Part shown: positions 16,418-28,856 of the stretch, in pieces | Numbering within the stretch: the stretch's first letter is position 1 | Layout of the letters: every line of letters begins with the position of its first letter | Source: an uncultured Gammaproteobacteria bacterium | GTDB lineage: Bacteria > Pseudomonadota > Gammaproteobacteria > GCA-002705445 > GCA-002716945 | Direction of reading: 5' to 3' | Assembly: GCA_902628335.1 (NCBI GenBank) | Contig: CACOMO010000004.1 | Coordinates: forward strand, 1 to 64,000 | DNA: 64,000 bases | Translations under genes and position numbers: made by a program | Notes under the pieces: generated by a model | Databases searched by the model: none | Seen by the model: only the letters and a program-made list of their open reading frames with translations | What the model was told of the DNA's origin: nothing

Positions 16418-17787
16418 TATTTTTTACCTTTAATTTGTCTTGTTCTCCATTTAGGAATAGAAACTTGTTTACTTCGTGCGATAGTAAGACTACCACCACC
16501 AGGTGTATCCTTAGTTACAGTAGATCCTGCAGCAATATATGAGCCTTTGGCAACTTTGACAGGTGCGACTAGCCTTGTCCCAGAGCCTATGAAAGAATTA
16601 CTCTCTATGGATGTCTTGTGTTTCTTATCTCCATCATAATTACACGTAATAGTTCCTGCGCCTATGTTGATATCTGATCCAAGAGTAGCATCACCTATAT
16701 AACTCAGATGATTTATCTTCGTCCTATTACCAATGGTAGAATTTTTTATTTCTACAAAATTACCAACATGAACCTCGGATTTAAGTGATGTGCCAGGTCT
16801 GATTCTTGCATATGGACCTACTATGCACTCGTTACCAATAGATGATCCAAAGATGATCGTATTAGGCTTAATATGAACGTTATCACCAATTTTACATCGA
16901 TTGAAATAACAATTATGTCCAATTTTTGTATTCTCGCCAATGGTTACAGTATCTTCGAACACACAGTTTATGTCGATCTCTACATTTTTCTTCACTTTAA
17001 GGTCTCCCCTAATATCAGTCTTTGAAGGATCCCTAACAAGAGTACCAGTCTCCAGCAATCTCTCCGCTTTTCTGAGCAAATATTTTTTTTCTAGATTGAC
17101 AAGATCTACCTTTGAATTTACACCCGCTACCTCTAAGTCATCACTAAATTTGAATGTATTTATTTTATATTTTTTATTGATTAGTATTTTAATTATATCT
17201 GTAAGATAAAATTCTTTTTTTGCATTATTATTTTTAATCTCGGTGATAAATTGACTCAATACATTATTGTGTATTGATATAACACCAGTATTCACCTCTC
17301 TTATTGATCTTTGTTCAATAGTAGAATCTCTTTCCTCTACAATTTCAGAGATTTTATTACCTTGTCTAATGATTCTTCCATAGCCCTTTGGTATATCAAG
17401 TTCGACTGTTCCTACACAAGCATCAGCGTTACTAATTTTTTTTATCATGCTCTTAATAGATTGAGTAGTTATAAAAGGTGCATCGCCACATAAAATTAGA
17501 ACTTTTCTATTTTTGGATGAAATTATTTTACTACCTGCTTCTGCAGCACCAGCTGTTCCGTTTGATTTTTTTTGAAATGTAATATTTACTTTATGTTCTT
17601 TAAGAAGCTGGACAAGATCTTTAGATTCTCTATTAACTACACAGATGATCTCACTACACTTAGCTTGTCTGACTGCTTCAACTATATGGGTAATTATTGG
17701 CTTTCCAGCGATATCAAATAGTAGTTTTGATTTATTTGCCTTCATCCTTGTGCTTTTCCCAGCACCAAGAATAATTGTGGAGAACAT
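16417..17787 (-). CDS. glmU: Bifunctional GlcNAc-1-P uridyltransferase / GlcN-1-P acetyltransferase
   Basis: 456 residues. The N-terminal uridyltransferase domain shows LGAGKSTRM and a CGDAPF segment; the C-terminal half is a left-handed beta-helix of hexapeptide repeats with acetyltransferase residues, including the NYDGDKKHKT segment and the final glycine-rich loop. It makes UDP-GlcNAc from GlcN-1-P. It lies 12 bases after atpC on the same strand and is coupled to glmS by TAATG, the order found in enterobacteria and pseudomonads. Confidence 0.96.
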   Translation of the reverse strand: MFSTIILGAGKSTRMKANKSKLLFDIAGKPIITHIVEAVRQAKCSEIICVVNRESKDLVQLLKEHKVNITFQKKSNGTAGAAEAGSKIISSKNRKVLILCGDAPFITTQSIKSMIKKISNADACVGTVELDIPKGYGRIIRQGNKISEIVEERDSTIEQRSIREVNTGVISIHNNVLSQFITEIKNNNAKKEFYLTDIIKILINKKYKINTFKFSDDLEVAGVNSKVDLVNLEKKYLLRKAERLLETGTLVRDPSKTDIRGDLKVKKNVEIDINCVFEDTVTIGENTKIGHNCYFNRCKIGDNVHIKPNTIIFGSSIGNECIVGPYARIRPGTSLKSEVHVGNFVEIKNSTIGNRTKINHLSYIGDATLGSDINIGAGTITCNYDGDKKHKTSIESNSFIGSGTRLVAPVKVAKGSYIAAGSTVTKDTPGGGSLTIARSKQVSIPKWRTRQIKGKK

Positions 17788-17799
17788 ACAGCGACCTCT

Positions 17800-18224
17800 T
17801 TATTTTTTTGCTTTACTCTTTAGTTTTTTAATTAATCTTAATTGCGCGGCTGCTTGTAGTAATTCTGACTTCGCTTTAGCAGTGTCTACATCACTGCTAC
17901 TATTTTTCATTGCTTCTTGTGCTAAACGCTCTGCTTCCATAGCTCTTTCTTCGTCTAAATCTTCACCTCTTAAAGCAGTATCTGACAATATAGTTACCTC
18001 ATTTGGTTGTACTTCCAATATACCACCACTTACGAAAAAGGTCTCTACTTCATCCTTGCTTATTTGGGCTCTAACGTCACCAGGTCTCAGCTTGGTTATC
18101 AAAGGTGTATGTTTGGGTGTTATACCGACTTCACCCATCTCTGCTGGCGCATATACCATTTCTACCTCTTTAGAGAAAAGCTCTTGTTCTGCGCTCACAA
18201 TATCTAACTTAATCTTTCCTTCCA

Positions 18225-18225
<1 letters not shown>
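17800..18225 (-). CDS. atpC: ATP synthase epsilon subunit
   Basis: 141 residues: an N-terminal beta-sandwich (IKLDIVSAEQELFS, and GEVGITPKHTPLIT near residue 32) and a C-terminal helical hairpin that regulates rotation of F1. Length matches gammaproteobacterial epsilon subunits. Its ATG overlaps the atpD stop by one base (TAATG). It ends the atp operon before glmU. Confidence 0.96.
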
Positions 18226-20481
<2,256 letters not shown>

Positions 20482-20482
<1 letters not shown>

Positions 20483-22023
20483 TAATAAACTCCGGAATCT
20501 CTAAACTCATCTAAGACGGTCTTCATACTAGCAGCAACATCATCATTGTAATCAAGCTTACTATTGATCTCCGTCATCAAATCTGAATGCTTCGTATTAG
20601 CATGTTCATGTAAAGCTTTCTCGTAGGGAATAATCTTAGCGATATCTACCTCATCCAGATAACCCTCATTAGCAGCAAACAGAGATAATGCCATATCTGC
20701 AACTGATAAAGGTGAATACTGTGATTGCTTCATAAGTTCGGTGACCCTCTTTCCTCTCTCTAGCTGTTTTCTTGTTGCCTCATCCAAGTCTGAAGCAAAT
20801 TGAGAGAAAGCTGCAAGTTCACGATATTGTGCTAGGGCTAATCTGACTCCCCCACCTAATTTTTTAATAATTTTAGTTTGTGCTGCACCTCCTACTCGTG
20901 ATACCGATAACCCAGCATTAATAGCAGGTCTGATACCAGCATTAAACAAATCTGTCTCTAAAAAGATTTGTCCATCTGTGATCGATATAACATTTGTTGG
21001 AACAAATGCAGAGACGTCACCAGCTTGTGTCTCGATAATAGGCAAAGCTGTTAATGATCCTGTCTTATCTTTAACTTTACCTTTAGTTAAATCATTTACT
21101 GCTTGTTCATTAATCCTGGCTGATCTCTCCAGCAACCTAGAGTGTAAATAGAATACGTCACCAGGGTATGCTTCTCTACCTGGAGGCCTTTTTAATAGTA
21201 AAGATACTTGTCTGTAAGCCCAAGCCTGTTTGGTTAAATCATCGTAAACAATTAAAGCGTCCTCGCCAATATCTCTAAAATACTCACCCATAGCACATCC
21301 TGAATACGGAGCTATGTATTGCATGGCAGCAGAATCAGCAGCAGAAGCAGCGACTACAACCGTGTGCTTAAGAGCGTTATGCTCTTCTAGCTTCCTCACC
21401 ACAGCAGCAATAGAAGAAGCCTTCTGGCCTATAGCCACATAGATACACTTAACGCCAGTATCTTTCTGATTGATTATTGCATCCACAGCTACAGCTGTTT
21501 TTCCTGTCTGCCTGTCTCCAATAATTAATTCTCTTTGCCCTCGACCAATAGGAACCATTGAATCAATTGACTTTAGTCCCGTTTGAACTGGTTGGTCGAC
21601 AGACTTTCTCTCGATTACCCCAGGAGCAATTTTTTCAATTGGCGATGTAAGATCAGACTTTATGGGACCAGCATTGTCTATAGGTTCGCCTAGAGAATTG
21701 ACCACTCTTCCGAGCAATGCGTCTCCAACAGGTACTTCAAGTATTTTTCCTGTACATTTTACTGTATCACCTTCAGAAATTGATTTGTAATCACCAAGAA
21801 TCACCGCACCAACAGAGTCACGCTCTAGATTGAGCGCTAAACCATAAATATTATTTGGAAATTCTAGCATCTCACCTTGAAGAGCTTCAGTTATTCCATA
21901 GATACGTGCAATACCGTCAGTAAGTGAAACTACTGTTCCCTCGTTATGAGATTGAGCATCGATATCTAACTTCTTGATTTTATCTTTTATAATGTCACTT
22001 ATTTCTGTTGGATTAATTGTCAT
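20482..22023 (-). CDS. atpA: ATP synthase alpha subunit
   Basis: 513 residues, the non-catalytic nucleotide-binding subunit of F1. The P-loop is GDRQTGKTA near residue 169, and [20 protein letters not shown] near residue 281 gives the family signature in two parts, as does [13 protein letters not shown] near 365, which holds the arginine finger. Length is the gammaproteobacterial standard. It follows atpH after 8 bases and is coupled to atpG. Confidence 0.98.
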
Positions 22024-22031
22024 TTTTTCAC

Positions 22032-22568
22032 CTATCTTTCTTTAATTTGTTCACGCATAGCATTTATCCTAAATTTGATACTGTGATCAATTACTTGATT
22101 GTTAACATGTATTTTTATTCCTGCTATTAGAGATTTATTCACAGATTCTTCAATCATGATTTTTTTACTATGTTCTTTCTGAAGTTTTTTACTCAATTTA
22201 TCTTTCTGTTCACCTGAGAGTGGGTATGCTGTCTCCACAGTTGCTATAAGGATCTCGTCGTCTGCCAAGACCATCTCATGAAAGAGCTCAGCTATACTAT
22301 CTATATAATAAATTTTTTTATTTTCGAGAAGTATTTCTAGGAATGTTGTAAAATCTTTACTTGTTTTACTCACCATCTCTTTAAGAAAACTAATTTTATC
22401 TCTTTCACTAACCGATGGGCTAGCTAATATTGCTTTTACTTTAGCATCTTTTATTGTTGCGGATAAGATAGCAAGATTTTTCAGCCAGGCTTTTACAGCA
22501 TTTGTCTCCGATGCTATTTTGTGGGCCGCTTCAGCGTATGGTCTTGCGAAAGTAACACTATCAGTCAC
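22032..22568 (-). CDS. atpH: ATP synthase delta subunit
   Basis: 178 residues of the OSCP/delta family, joining the top of F1 to the peripheral stalk. The N-terminal [13 protein letters not shown] and the C-terminal [22 protein letters not shown] segments are typical. Its ATG lies 8 bases inside atpF, so the two are coupled. Normal length; family call firm. Confidence 0.95.
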   Translation of the reverse strand: MTDSVTFARPYAEAAHKIASETNAVKAWLKNLAILSATIKDAKVKAILASPSVSERDKISFLKEMVSKTSKDFTTFLEILLENKKIYYIDSIAELFHEMVLADDEILIATVETAYPLSGEQKDKLSKKLQKEHSKKIMIEESVNKSLIAGIKIHVNNQVIDHSIKFRINAMREQIKER

Positions 22569-23031
22569 TGTTAATCACCTCATCAATAATTTTGTTATGC
22601 TTCTTCTTGTCTATCTCGCTCTCTAAAACACGCTCCGCACATACTAATGAAAGCTCAGCCACATCTGCTTTAAGTTTTTCTCTCGCTGCATTGATTTCTT
22701 GCTCAAGTTGCTGTGCTGAGGATTTTGCAATTTTGGCAGCCTCATCTTTGGCTGTATTTCTTGCTTCTTCTACTATTAATTTAGATTTCTGCTCAGCATC
22801 ACCAATAATGGTTGAAGCTTTTGTTTTTGCTTCATCGATTCTAGTCGTAAATTCAATCTTAGCTTGTTCTATCTTCTGTTGACCCTGTTCTGCTGCAGCT
22901 AAGCCTTCAGCTATCTTATTACTACGATCCTCCATAGCTTTCGTGAGTGGTTCCCAAAGATAAGCTTTAATAAACCAAACGAAAACAATGAATGTTAGCA
23001 TTTGGCCAAATAATGTTGCTGTAACGTTCAT
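22561..23031 (-). CDS. atpF: ATP synthase b subunit
   Basis: 156 residues: one N-terminal membrane helix (TLFGQMLTFIVFVWFIKAY) followed by a long charged alpha-helical coiled coil of about 120 residues, the peripheral stalk. The AMEDRSNKIAEGLAAAE segment after the membrane anchor is family standard. Length equals that of E. coli b. It starts MNVTATLFGQ and overlaps atpH by 8 bases. Confidence 0.96.
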   Translation of the reverse strand: MNVTATLFGQMLTFIVFVWFIKAYLWEPLTKAMEDRSNKIAEGLAAAEQGQQKIEQAKIEFTTRIDEAKTKASTIIGDAEQKSKLIVEEARNTAKDEAAKIAKSSAQQLEQEINAAREKLKADVAELSLVCAERVLESEIDKKKHNKIIDEVINSD

Positions 23032-23052
23032 TTGAATTCCTCTTATTCTAGG

Positions 23053-23349
23053 TTATGCCCCTAACGCTGCTTTTGCTGCACCAATAAACGGGTTAGCAAA
23101 GACAAAGAACATTGCAAAAGCTAAGACTATGAATGGAAATGATTCCATTAGTCCTGCTGTAATAAACATTTGTATTCTAAGAGCTGGCAACATCTCTGGT
23201 TGTCTTGCTATGCCCTCTATATATTTCATACAAATTAAACCCCAACCTAGTGCTGAGCCTAAACCTGCTGCTGCCAACATAATTGAAACACCCAAACTAG
23301 TCGATGAATAAATTTGTGTGATCATGTCTGGTGATAGTGTTGTTTCCAT
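23053..23349 (-). CDS. atpE: ATP synthase c subunit
   Basis: 98 residues, a helical hairpin of the membrane rotor ring. The polar loop is ARQPEM at residues 48-53. The ion-binding carboxylate in helix 2 is Glu69, followed by Ser70 (AGLMESFPF), where E. coli and Pseudomonas have Asp-Ala. The helix-1 Gln found in Na+-type rings is replaced by Trp36, so a proton ring is still the better guess. The N-terminal extension before the first helix is about 15 residues longer than in E. coli. Confidence 0.95.
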   Translation of the reverse strand: METTLSPDMITQIYSSTSLGVSIMLAAAGLGSALGWGLICMKYIEGIARQPEMLPALRIQMFITAGLMESFPFIVLAFAMFFVFANPFIGAAKAALGA

Positions 23350-23365
23350 TTTTTACCTCTTATTG

Positions 23366-24506
<1,141 letters not shown>

Positions 24507-24551
24507 TTTTGATCTTCACCTGGAGCAAACCACTTACCTATGGCTTATGGT

Positions 24552-24580
24552 AGTATAGATTAGTATTCGCGTCAGTTCAA
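24552..24580 (-). promoter_or_regulatory. Promoter of the atp operon
   Basis: Read leftward, TTGAAC (24575-24580) and TATACT (24552-24557) are separated by exactly 17 bases, five of six matches to each sigma-70 hexamer. The atpI start codon is 45 bases downstream. This is the best-formed -35/-10 pair I found in the window and lies in the 92-base gap between parB and atpI. Confidence 0.7.
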
Positions 24581-24598
24581 TTGAATAGGTAGATAGAT

Positions 24599-25468
24599 CT
24601 ATCTTATTTTCTTGATTATGCCTTCCAGCTCTTCCAGGCTTGAGTATTTGATTTCTAATTTTCCTTGGCCATTAGGCTGATGCGTAATTTTGACATTAGC
24701 ACACAGCTTCTCTGATAACTCTTGCTCAAGAATAATCGTATCTTGTGATTTATCAGATAGCTTAGCCGATGAAACGCTATTATTTTTCTTCTTTATTAAA
24801 GACTCTAGTGCCCTCACTGACAAACCTTTTGAGATCACTGTCTTGATCATAGAGATTTGGGAGGCAGACTTAAGCGTAATCACTGCTCTTGCATGCCCCA
24901 TATCAATTTTTCCTTCAAGAAGCTTAGTTTTAACAAAGTCAGATAAGTCATTTAGGCGAATTAGGTTAGTTACATGTGATCTAGACTTACCTGTATATTT
25001 GGAGATATCATCATGTGTCATTGAATAATCTTTTTGTAATTTTATGAAAGCATCAGATTCCTCTATGGCATTTAGTTGTTCTCTTTGAATATTCTCTACA
25101 ATAGCGATTAGCGCTGAGTCTTTATCTGAGGCTTTTATAACGATAGCTTTGATGAAGTCAAGCTTGAGAGACTGCATTGCTCTCCATCGTCTCTCTCCAG
25201 CAATTAACTCATATCCTGTATCAATTTGTCTTACCAAGATCGGTGTAAATTGTCCTAATTCACGAATGCTATCAGCCATAGATTGTAGTTCATCGTCGAA
25301 AAAAACTTTTCTTGGTTGATTGATATTTCTAGATATTTTGTCTATAGGAATTTGTTGAACATTTTGGTCGTTAGTCTTATGCTGTGAATCTGACTCCACG
25401 ACATTTATTCTTGGCTTGTCACTCAGTAAAGCCTCTAAACCTGAGCCTAGAGCTTTTCTTTTACTCAT
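24599..25468 (-). CDS. parB: Chromosome partitioning protein ParB
   Basis: 289 residues. The N-terminal CTP-binding/clamp domain contains AGERRWRAMQ near residue 95; the central helix-turn-helix (DISKYTGKSRSHVTNLIRL) reads parS; the C-terminal part dimerises. The N-terminus KRKALGSGLEALL is characteristic of chromosomal ParB. It follows parA by 41 bases and may also have its own promoter: TATATT lies 6 bases before its ATG. Its likely targets are the two perfect parS palindromes found inside recF, about 11 kb away. Confidence 0.96.
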   Translation of the reverse strand: MSKRKALGSGLEALLSDKPRINVVESDSQHKTNDQNVQQIPIDKISRNINQPRKVFFDDELQSMADSIRELGQFTPILVRQIDTGYELIAGERRWRAMQSLKLDFIKAIVIKASDKDSALIAIVENIQREQLNAIEESDAFIKLQKDYSMTHDDISKYTGKSRSHVTNLIRLNDLSDFVKTKLLEGKIDMGHARAVITLKSASQISMIKTVISKGLSVRALESLIKKKNNSVSSAKLSDKSQDTIILEQELSEKLCANVKITHQPNGQGKLEIKYSSLEELEGIIKKIR

Positions 25469-25509
25469 ACTTATAATATATCTCAGACGATAGCCTATGT
25501 ATAGTAGGT

Positions 25510-26274
25510 CTATTTCTCTAATTTTATTAATTCGCCAGCTAGTGATAAATAAGATAACGCTCCTTTGGAATTTGGATCATAGAAAATGACTGGCATACCA
25601 TGACTAGGTGATTCTGCTAGAGTTATGTTTCTGGGTATTTTTGTCTTAAATAATTTATCTTTAAAATATTTAACTAACTGTTCGCTGACATCATTAGACA
25701 GATTATTCCTTGCGTCAAACATTGTACGTATAATCCCCTTAATTTTGATTCTGTCGTTTGATGATTTTTTAATCATATCTATTGTGCTTACAAGTTCACT
25801 TAATCCTTGTAACGCGAAGAATTCGCATTGAACAGGTATAATTATCCCAGAACTACCTGTTAAAGCATTAACAGTCAGAATATTAAGAGATGGTGGGCAG
25901 TCAATAATCAAATAATCATATTTAGATGCTATATCCAAGACGACATTCCTGAGAGTGAACTCCTTATCATTTGATGATAATAATAAGACCTCAGCTTCTG
26001 TTAATTGAGGAGTAGAAGGTAGAATATCAAAATTGAAATCATCTAAATGGTGAACCACATCTTCAAAATTACACCTGTTTAACAGTAAATCATTTACAGT
26101 AAGGCTTCCCTCTCTTAAATTAGTTCCACATCCTTTTGTTGCATTAGATTGAGGATCAAGATCTATGAGGAGAACTCTCCGCCTAGCCTTAGCTAAAGCA
26201 GCAGACAAATTTATACATGTTGTTGTTTTGCCTACACCGCCTTTCTGATTTACTATTGAGAGAATTTCAGCCAT
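25510..26274 (-). CDS. parA: Chromosome partitioning ATPase ParA
   Basis: 254 residues of the ParA/Soj family. The deviant Walker A motif KGGVGKTT is at residues 11-18, switch I/Walker B are LIDLDPQSNAT and LIIDCPPS. Length and motifs fit chromosomal ParA, which drives ParB-parS segregation by ATP-dependent DNA binding. Its ATG overlaps the rsmG stop (TAATG), so it belongs to the mnmE-mnmG-rsmG-parA-parB order shared by most gammaproteobacteria with an ancestral origin region. Confidence 0.97.
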   Translation of the reverse strand: MAEILSIVNQKGGVGKTTTCINLSAALAKARRRVLLIDLDPQSNATKGCGTNLREGSLTVNDLLLNRCNFEDVVHHLDDFNFDILPSTPQLTEAEVLLLSSNDKEFTLRNVVLDIASKYDYLIIDCPPSLNILTVNALTGSSGIIIPVQCEFFALQGLSELVSTIDMIKKSSNDRIKIKGIIRTMFDARNNLSNDVSEQLVKYFKDKLFKTKIPRNITLAESPSHGMPVIFYDPNSKGALSYLSLAGELIKLEK

Positions 26275-26936
26275 TAAATCATTTCCAAAATATATTTACT
26301 CTCATCAAAAAATGGACTACTTAATTTTTTAACCTTCACCGAAACATCACCATAATTAGGCAAATGAAGTTTTTGTGGCATCTCCAATGCCAATGATCCC
26401 GTCAAGACTAAAACTGCATAATTACCGCTAACTCTAGATTTAATTAATTTGTAAAGATAACTCATTTTTTTTTCCATAGGTAAATTGGATATTTTTTTGT
26501 TACTAAAGTTTTTCAGAATCACTGATTTTGGAGCATTAGACAAAGAGAGCTCGCTTACGTCTTCTTGCCTTATAGAGATATTGTCTAGGTTTAGAGCTAA
26601 CTTGACATGCTCTAAGAATCTAATCGGATATTTACGCCTATCTACCAGTACAAATTGATCATCTGGTCTTAGTATAGATAGTATGATTCCTGGGATCCCA
26701 GCACCAGTACCAATGTCTACATGTTCTCCTTTTTGTAAATAATTAGAAAATTCCATAGAATCAAAGTAATCTCTTTTAAGAAAATAAAATGGGTCTCTGG
26801 TTGCAATAAGATTTTTATTTTCATGCCAGTCAAACAGTAGACTTATGAATTTGAGACTTTTCTGTATTTTCTTGTCGTCTAAATGTGAAGCTTGGCGACT
26901 CAAAATCTCAGTTGCTCTCTTGATAAATTCTAGCAT
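26274..26936 (-). CDS. rsmG: 16S rRNA (guanine527-N7) methyltransferase
   Basis: About 220 residues of the GidB/RsmG family, an S-adenosylmethionine-dependent methyltransferase acting on 16S rRNA. The SAM-binding loop is DIGTGAGIPGIIL near residue 78, with VDRRKYPIRFL as the next strand. The ATG at 26936 gives a normal N-terminus (MLEFIKRATEIL); the frame also has an ATG at 26963 which would add nine residues. It lies between mnmG and parA, as usual. Confidence 0.93.
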   Translation of the reverse strand: MLEFIKRATEILSRQASHLDDKKIQKSLKFISLLFDWHENKNLIATRDPFYFLKRDYFDSMEFSNYLQKGEHVDIGTGAGIPGIILSILRPDDQFVLVDRRKYPIRFLEHVKLALNLDNISIRQEDVSELSLSNAPKSVILKNFSNKKISNLPMEKKMSYLYKLIKSRVSGNYAVLVLTGSLALEMPQKLHLPNYGDVSVKVKKLSSPFFDESKYILEMI

Positions 26937-26981
26937 GATATAACCATACAATGATTGTAGCATATTGATTTGCTTTGCAAA

Positions 26982-28856
26982 TTAAGCTGCGTATTTTTTA
27001 AGAAAGATTCTGAGAATAGATATAGTTGCAGGCGTGATTCCTGGTATTCTAGATGCTTGCCCTAAGTTTGTTGGTCTTACAAGGTCAAGTTTTTCCACAG
27101 CCTCTGATGAAAGCCCGCCGATTACTTTGTACTTTATACTTTCTGGTATAAGAATCTGATGTGTTTTCGAAATCTTCTCAATTTCATCATCTTGTATTTT
27201 TAAATAGCCGCTATATTTCTCTCTTATAGCTACAAGATTTCCCACGAGCAAATTCGGCTTGTGTTTGAATTCATCAAGATTAGTAATATCTGTATATCTG
27301 ATTGTTCCCATTTTCAGCAAATCTCTTAGACTTATTGTGTTCTTTATGCTGACGTTGAAGTTCTTTTCTAACAAACTGATAGACGGTGAAGTTGGAGGGA
27401 TTTTTGACTCCGACAATTCTTGAATCTCTGCGACAATACTCTTGATTTTTAATTCACAACTTTTTAATCTCACGGATGAGACAAAACCGTGGTCAAATCC
27501 TTTTTGTGTCAAGCGCTCGTCTGCATTATCTTCCCTAAGTCTTAGTCTGTGTTCTGCTCTACTGGTGAACATTCTGTACGGCTCAGAAACACCTTGTGTA
27601 ACTAAATCATCTATCATTACTCCAATATACGACTCTTCTCTGTTCAAGATAAATGGATCCCCACCGATAGCGTGTTTTGCAGCATTAACTCCAGCAATTA
27701 ATCCTTGAGATGCTGCCTCCTCATAACCTGTAGTTCCATTAATTTGCCCTGCAAAAAATAAATTATTATAACTTTTCGTTGCTAAAGTATTATCGAGACA
27801 TCTCGGGTCAAAGTAACTGTACTCAACCGCATACCCAGGCTGCGATATTTTACAGTTCTCTAAGCCGCTAATTGTCCTAAGAAACTTATATTGGATATCC
27901 TCGGGTAATGAGGTAGAGATGCCATTAGGGTAAATTAGTTTATGAGCAGTTGACTCCGGCTCGAGGAAAATCTGATGACTCTGTTTATCTGAAAATTTAT
28001 CTATTTTATCTTCAATTGAGGGACAGTAACGTGGTCCTACACTCTCAATCGCACCAGAGAAAATTGGCGATAACTCTTTTGCTTCTTCGATAATTTCGTG
28101 TGTGATTTTATTTGTGTGTGTTATAAAACATGGGATTTCGCCAATGCTCTTTGGAGTAGAGCCATAGTGATCATATTTGAATGACATGCAAGGTTTGTCC
28201 AGATCACTATATTGGGCTTCTAAGTTTTCAAAATTGATTGAATTCTTCACAATTCTTGGTGGGGTTCCAGTTTTTAGTCTACCAATAGGAAAGCCATTGT
28301 TTTTAAAAAAAGACTCTAACTGACATGCAGACTTATCTCCAACTCTGCCAGCTCTAAAAGATTTCTCTCCGACATGTATCAAACCGCCTAGAAAAGTTCC
28401 TGCTGTAAGAACTACAGACTTGCAAAATATCTCGATATCACTAGCTAACTTTATACCTCTAATTTGATCTTTGTCAGTAACAAGTGAAATAACTTCTCCT
28501 TCCACAATTTCTAAGTTAGGACAATTTATTAGCTCTAATTGCATATGCTGTTTATAATTAATCCTACAAGTTTGAAGTCTTGTTGCTTGAACGGCTGGCC
28601 CTTTTCTTAGATTTAACTTTCTTCTTTGTAGCGCGGAGTTATCTGCAACTTTACAAATTAAACCATCTAAAGCATCTACCTCTCTAGCTAGATGAGATTT
28701 GCCAATACCTCCCACGGCAGGATTACAGCTAAGCTGGCCAATGCCCGACTTAGATAAAGTAACAAGTAGCGTTCTTGAGCCTGAACGAGCAGATGCATGT
28801 GCAGCCTCACAACCTGCATGTCCCCCACCTATAACTACTACGTCAAAATTTTTCAT
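26982..28856 (-). CDS. mnmG: tRNA uridine-34 5-carboxymethylaminomethyl modification enzyme MnmG
   Basis: 624 residues, FAD-dependent. It works with MnmE to add the carboxymethylaminomethyl group to wobble U34 of some tRNAs. The FAD motif VIGGGHAGCEAA is at the N-terminus; the family signatures GPRYCPSIEDK near residue 270 and GQINGTTGYEEAA near 370 are intact. Its ATG is directly next to the mnmE stop codon with no gap. Length typical. Confidence 0.97.
   Translation of the reverse strand: MKNFDVVVIGGGHAGCEAAHASARSGSRTLLVTLSKSGIGQLSCNPAVGGIGKSHLAREVDALDGLICKVADNSALQRRKLNLRKGPAVQATRLQTCRINYKQHMQLELINCPNLEIVEGEVISLVTDKDQIRGIKLASDIEIFCKSVVLTAGTFLGGLIHVGEKSFRAGRVGDKSACQLESFFKNNGFPIGRLKTGTPPRIVKNSINFENLEAQYSDLDKPCMSFKYDHYGSTPKSIGEIPCFITHTNKITHEIIEEAKELSPIFSGAIESVGPRYCPSIEDKIDKFSDKQSHQIFLEPESTAHKLIYPNGISTSLPEDIQYKFLRTISGLENCKISQPGYAVEYSYFDPRCLDNTLATKSYNNLFFAGQINGTTGYEEAASQGLIAGVNAAKHAIGGDPFILNREESYIGVMIDDLVTQGVSEPYRMFTSRAEHRLRLREDNADERLTQKGFDHGFVSSVRLKSCELKIKSIVAEIQELSESKIPPTSPSISLLEKNFNVSIKNTISLRDLLKMGTIRYTDITNLDEFKHKPNLLVGNLVAIREKYSGYLKIQDDEIEKISKTHQILIPESIKYKVIGGLSSEAVEKLDLVRPTNLGQASRIPGITPATISILRIFLKKYAA

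Noticed and set aside
24591-24604. 14-base palindrome AGATAGATCTATCT at the parB stop codon
   Set aside because: Perfect but short, with no loop and no T run; it overlaps the last codons of parB, so it is weak as a terminator and matches no operator that I know.
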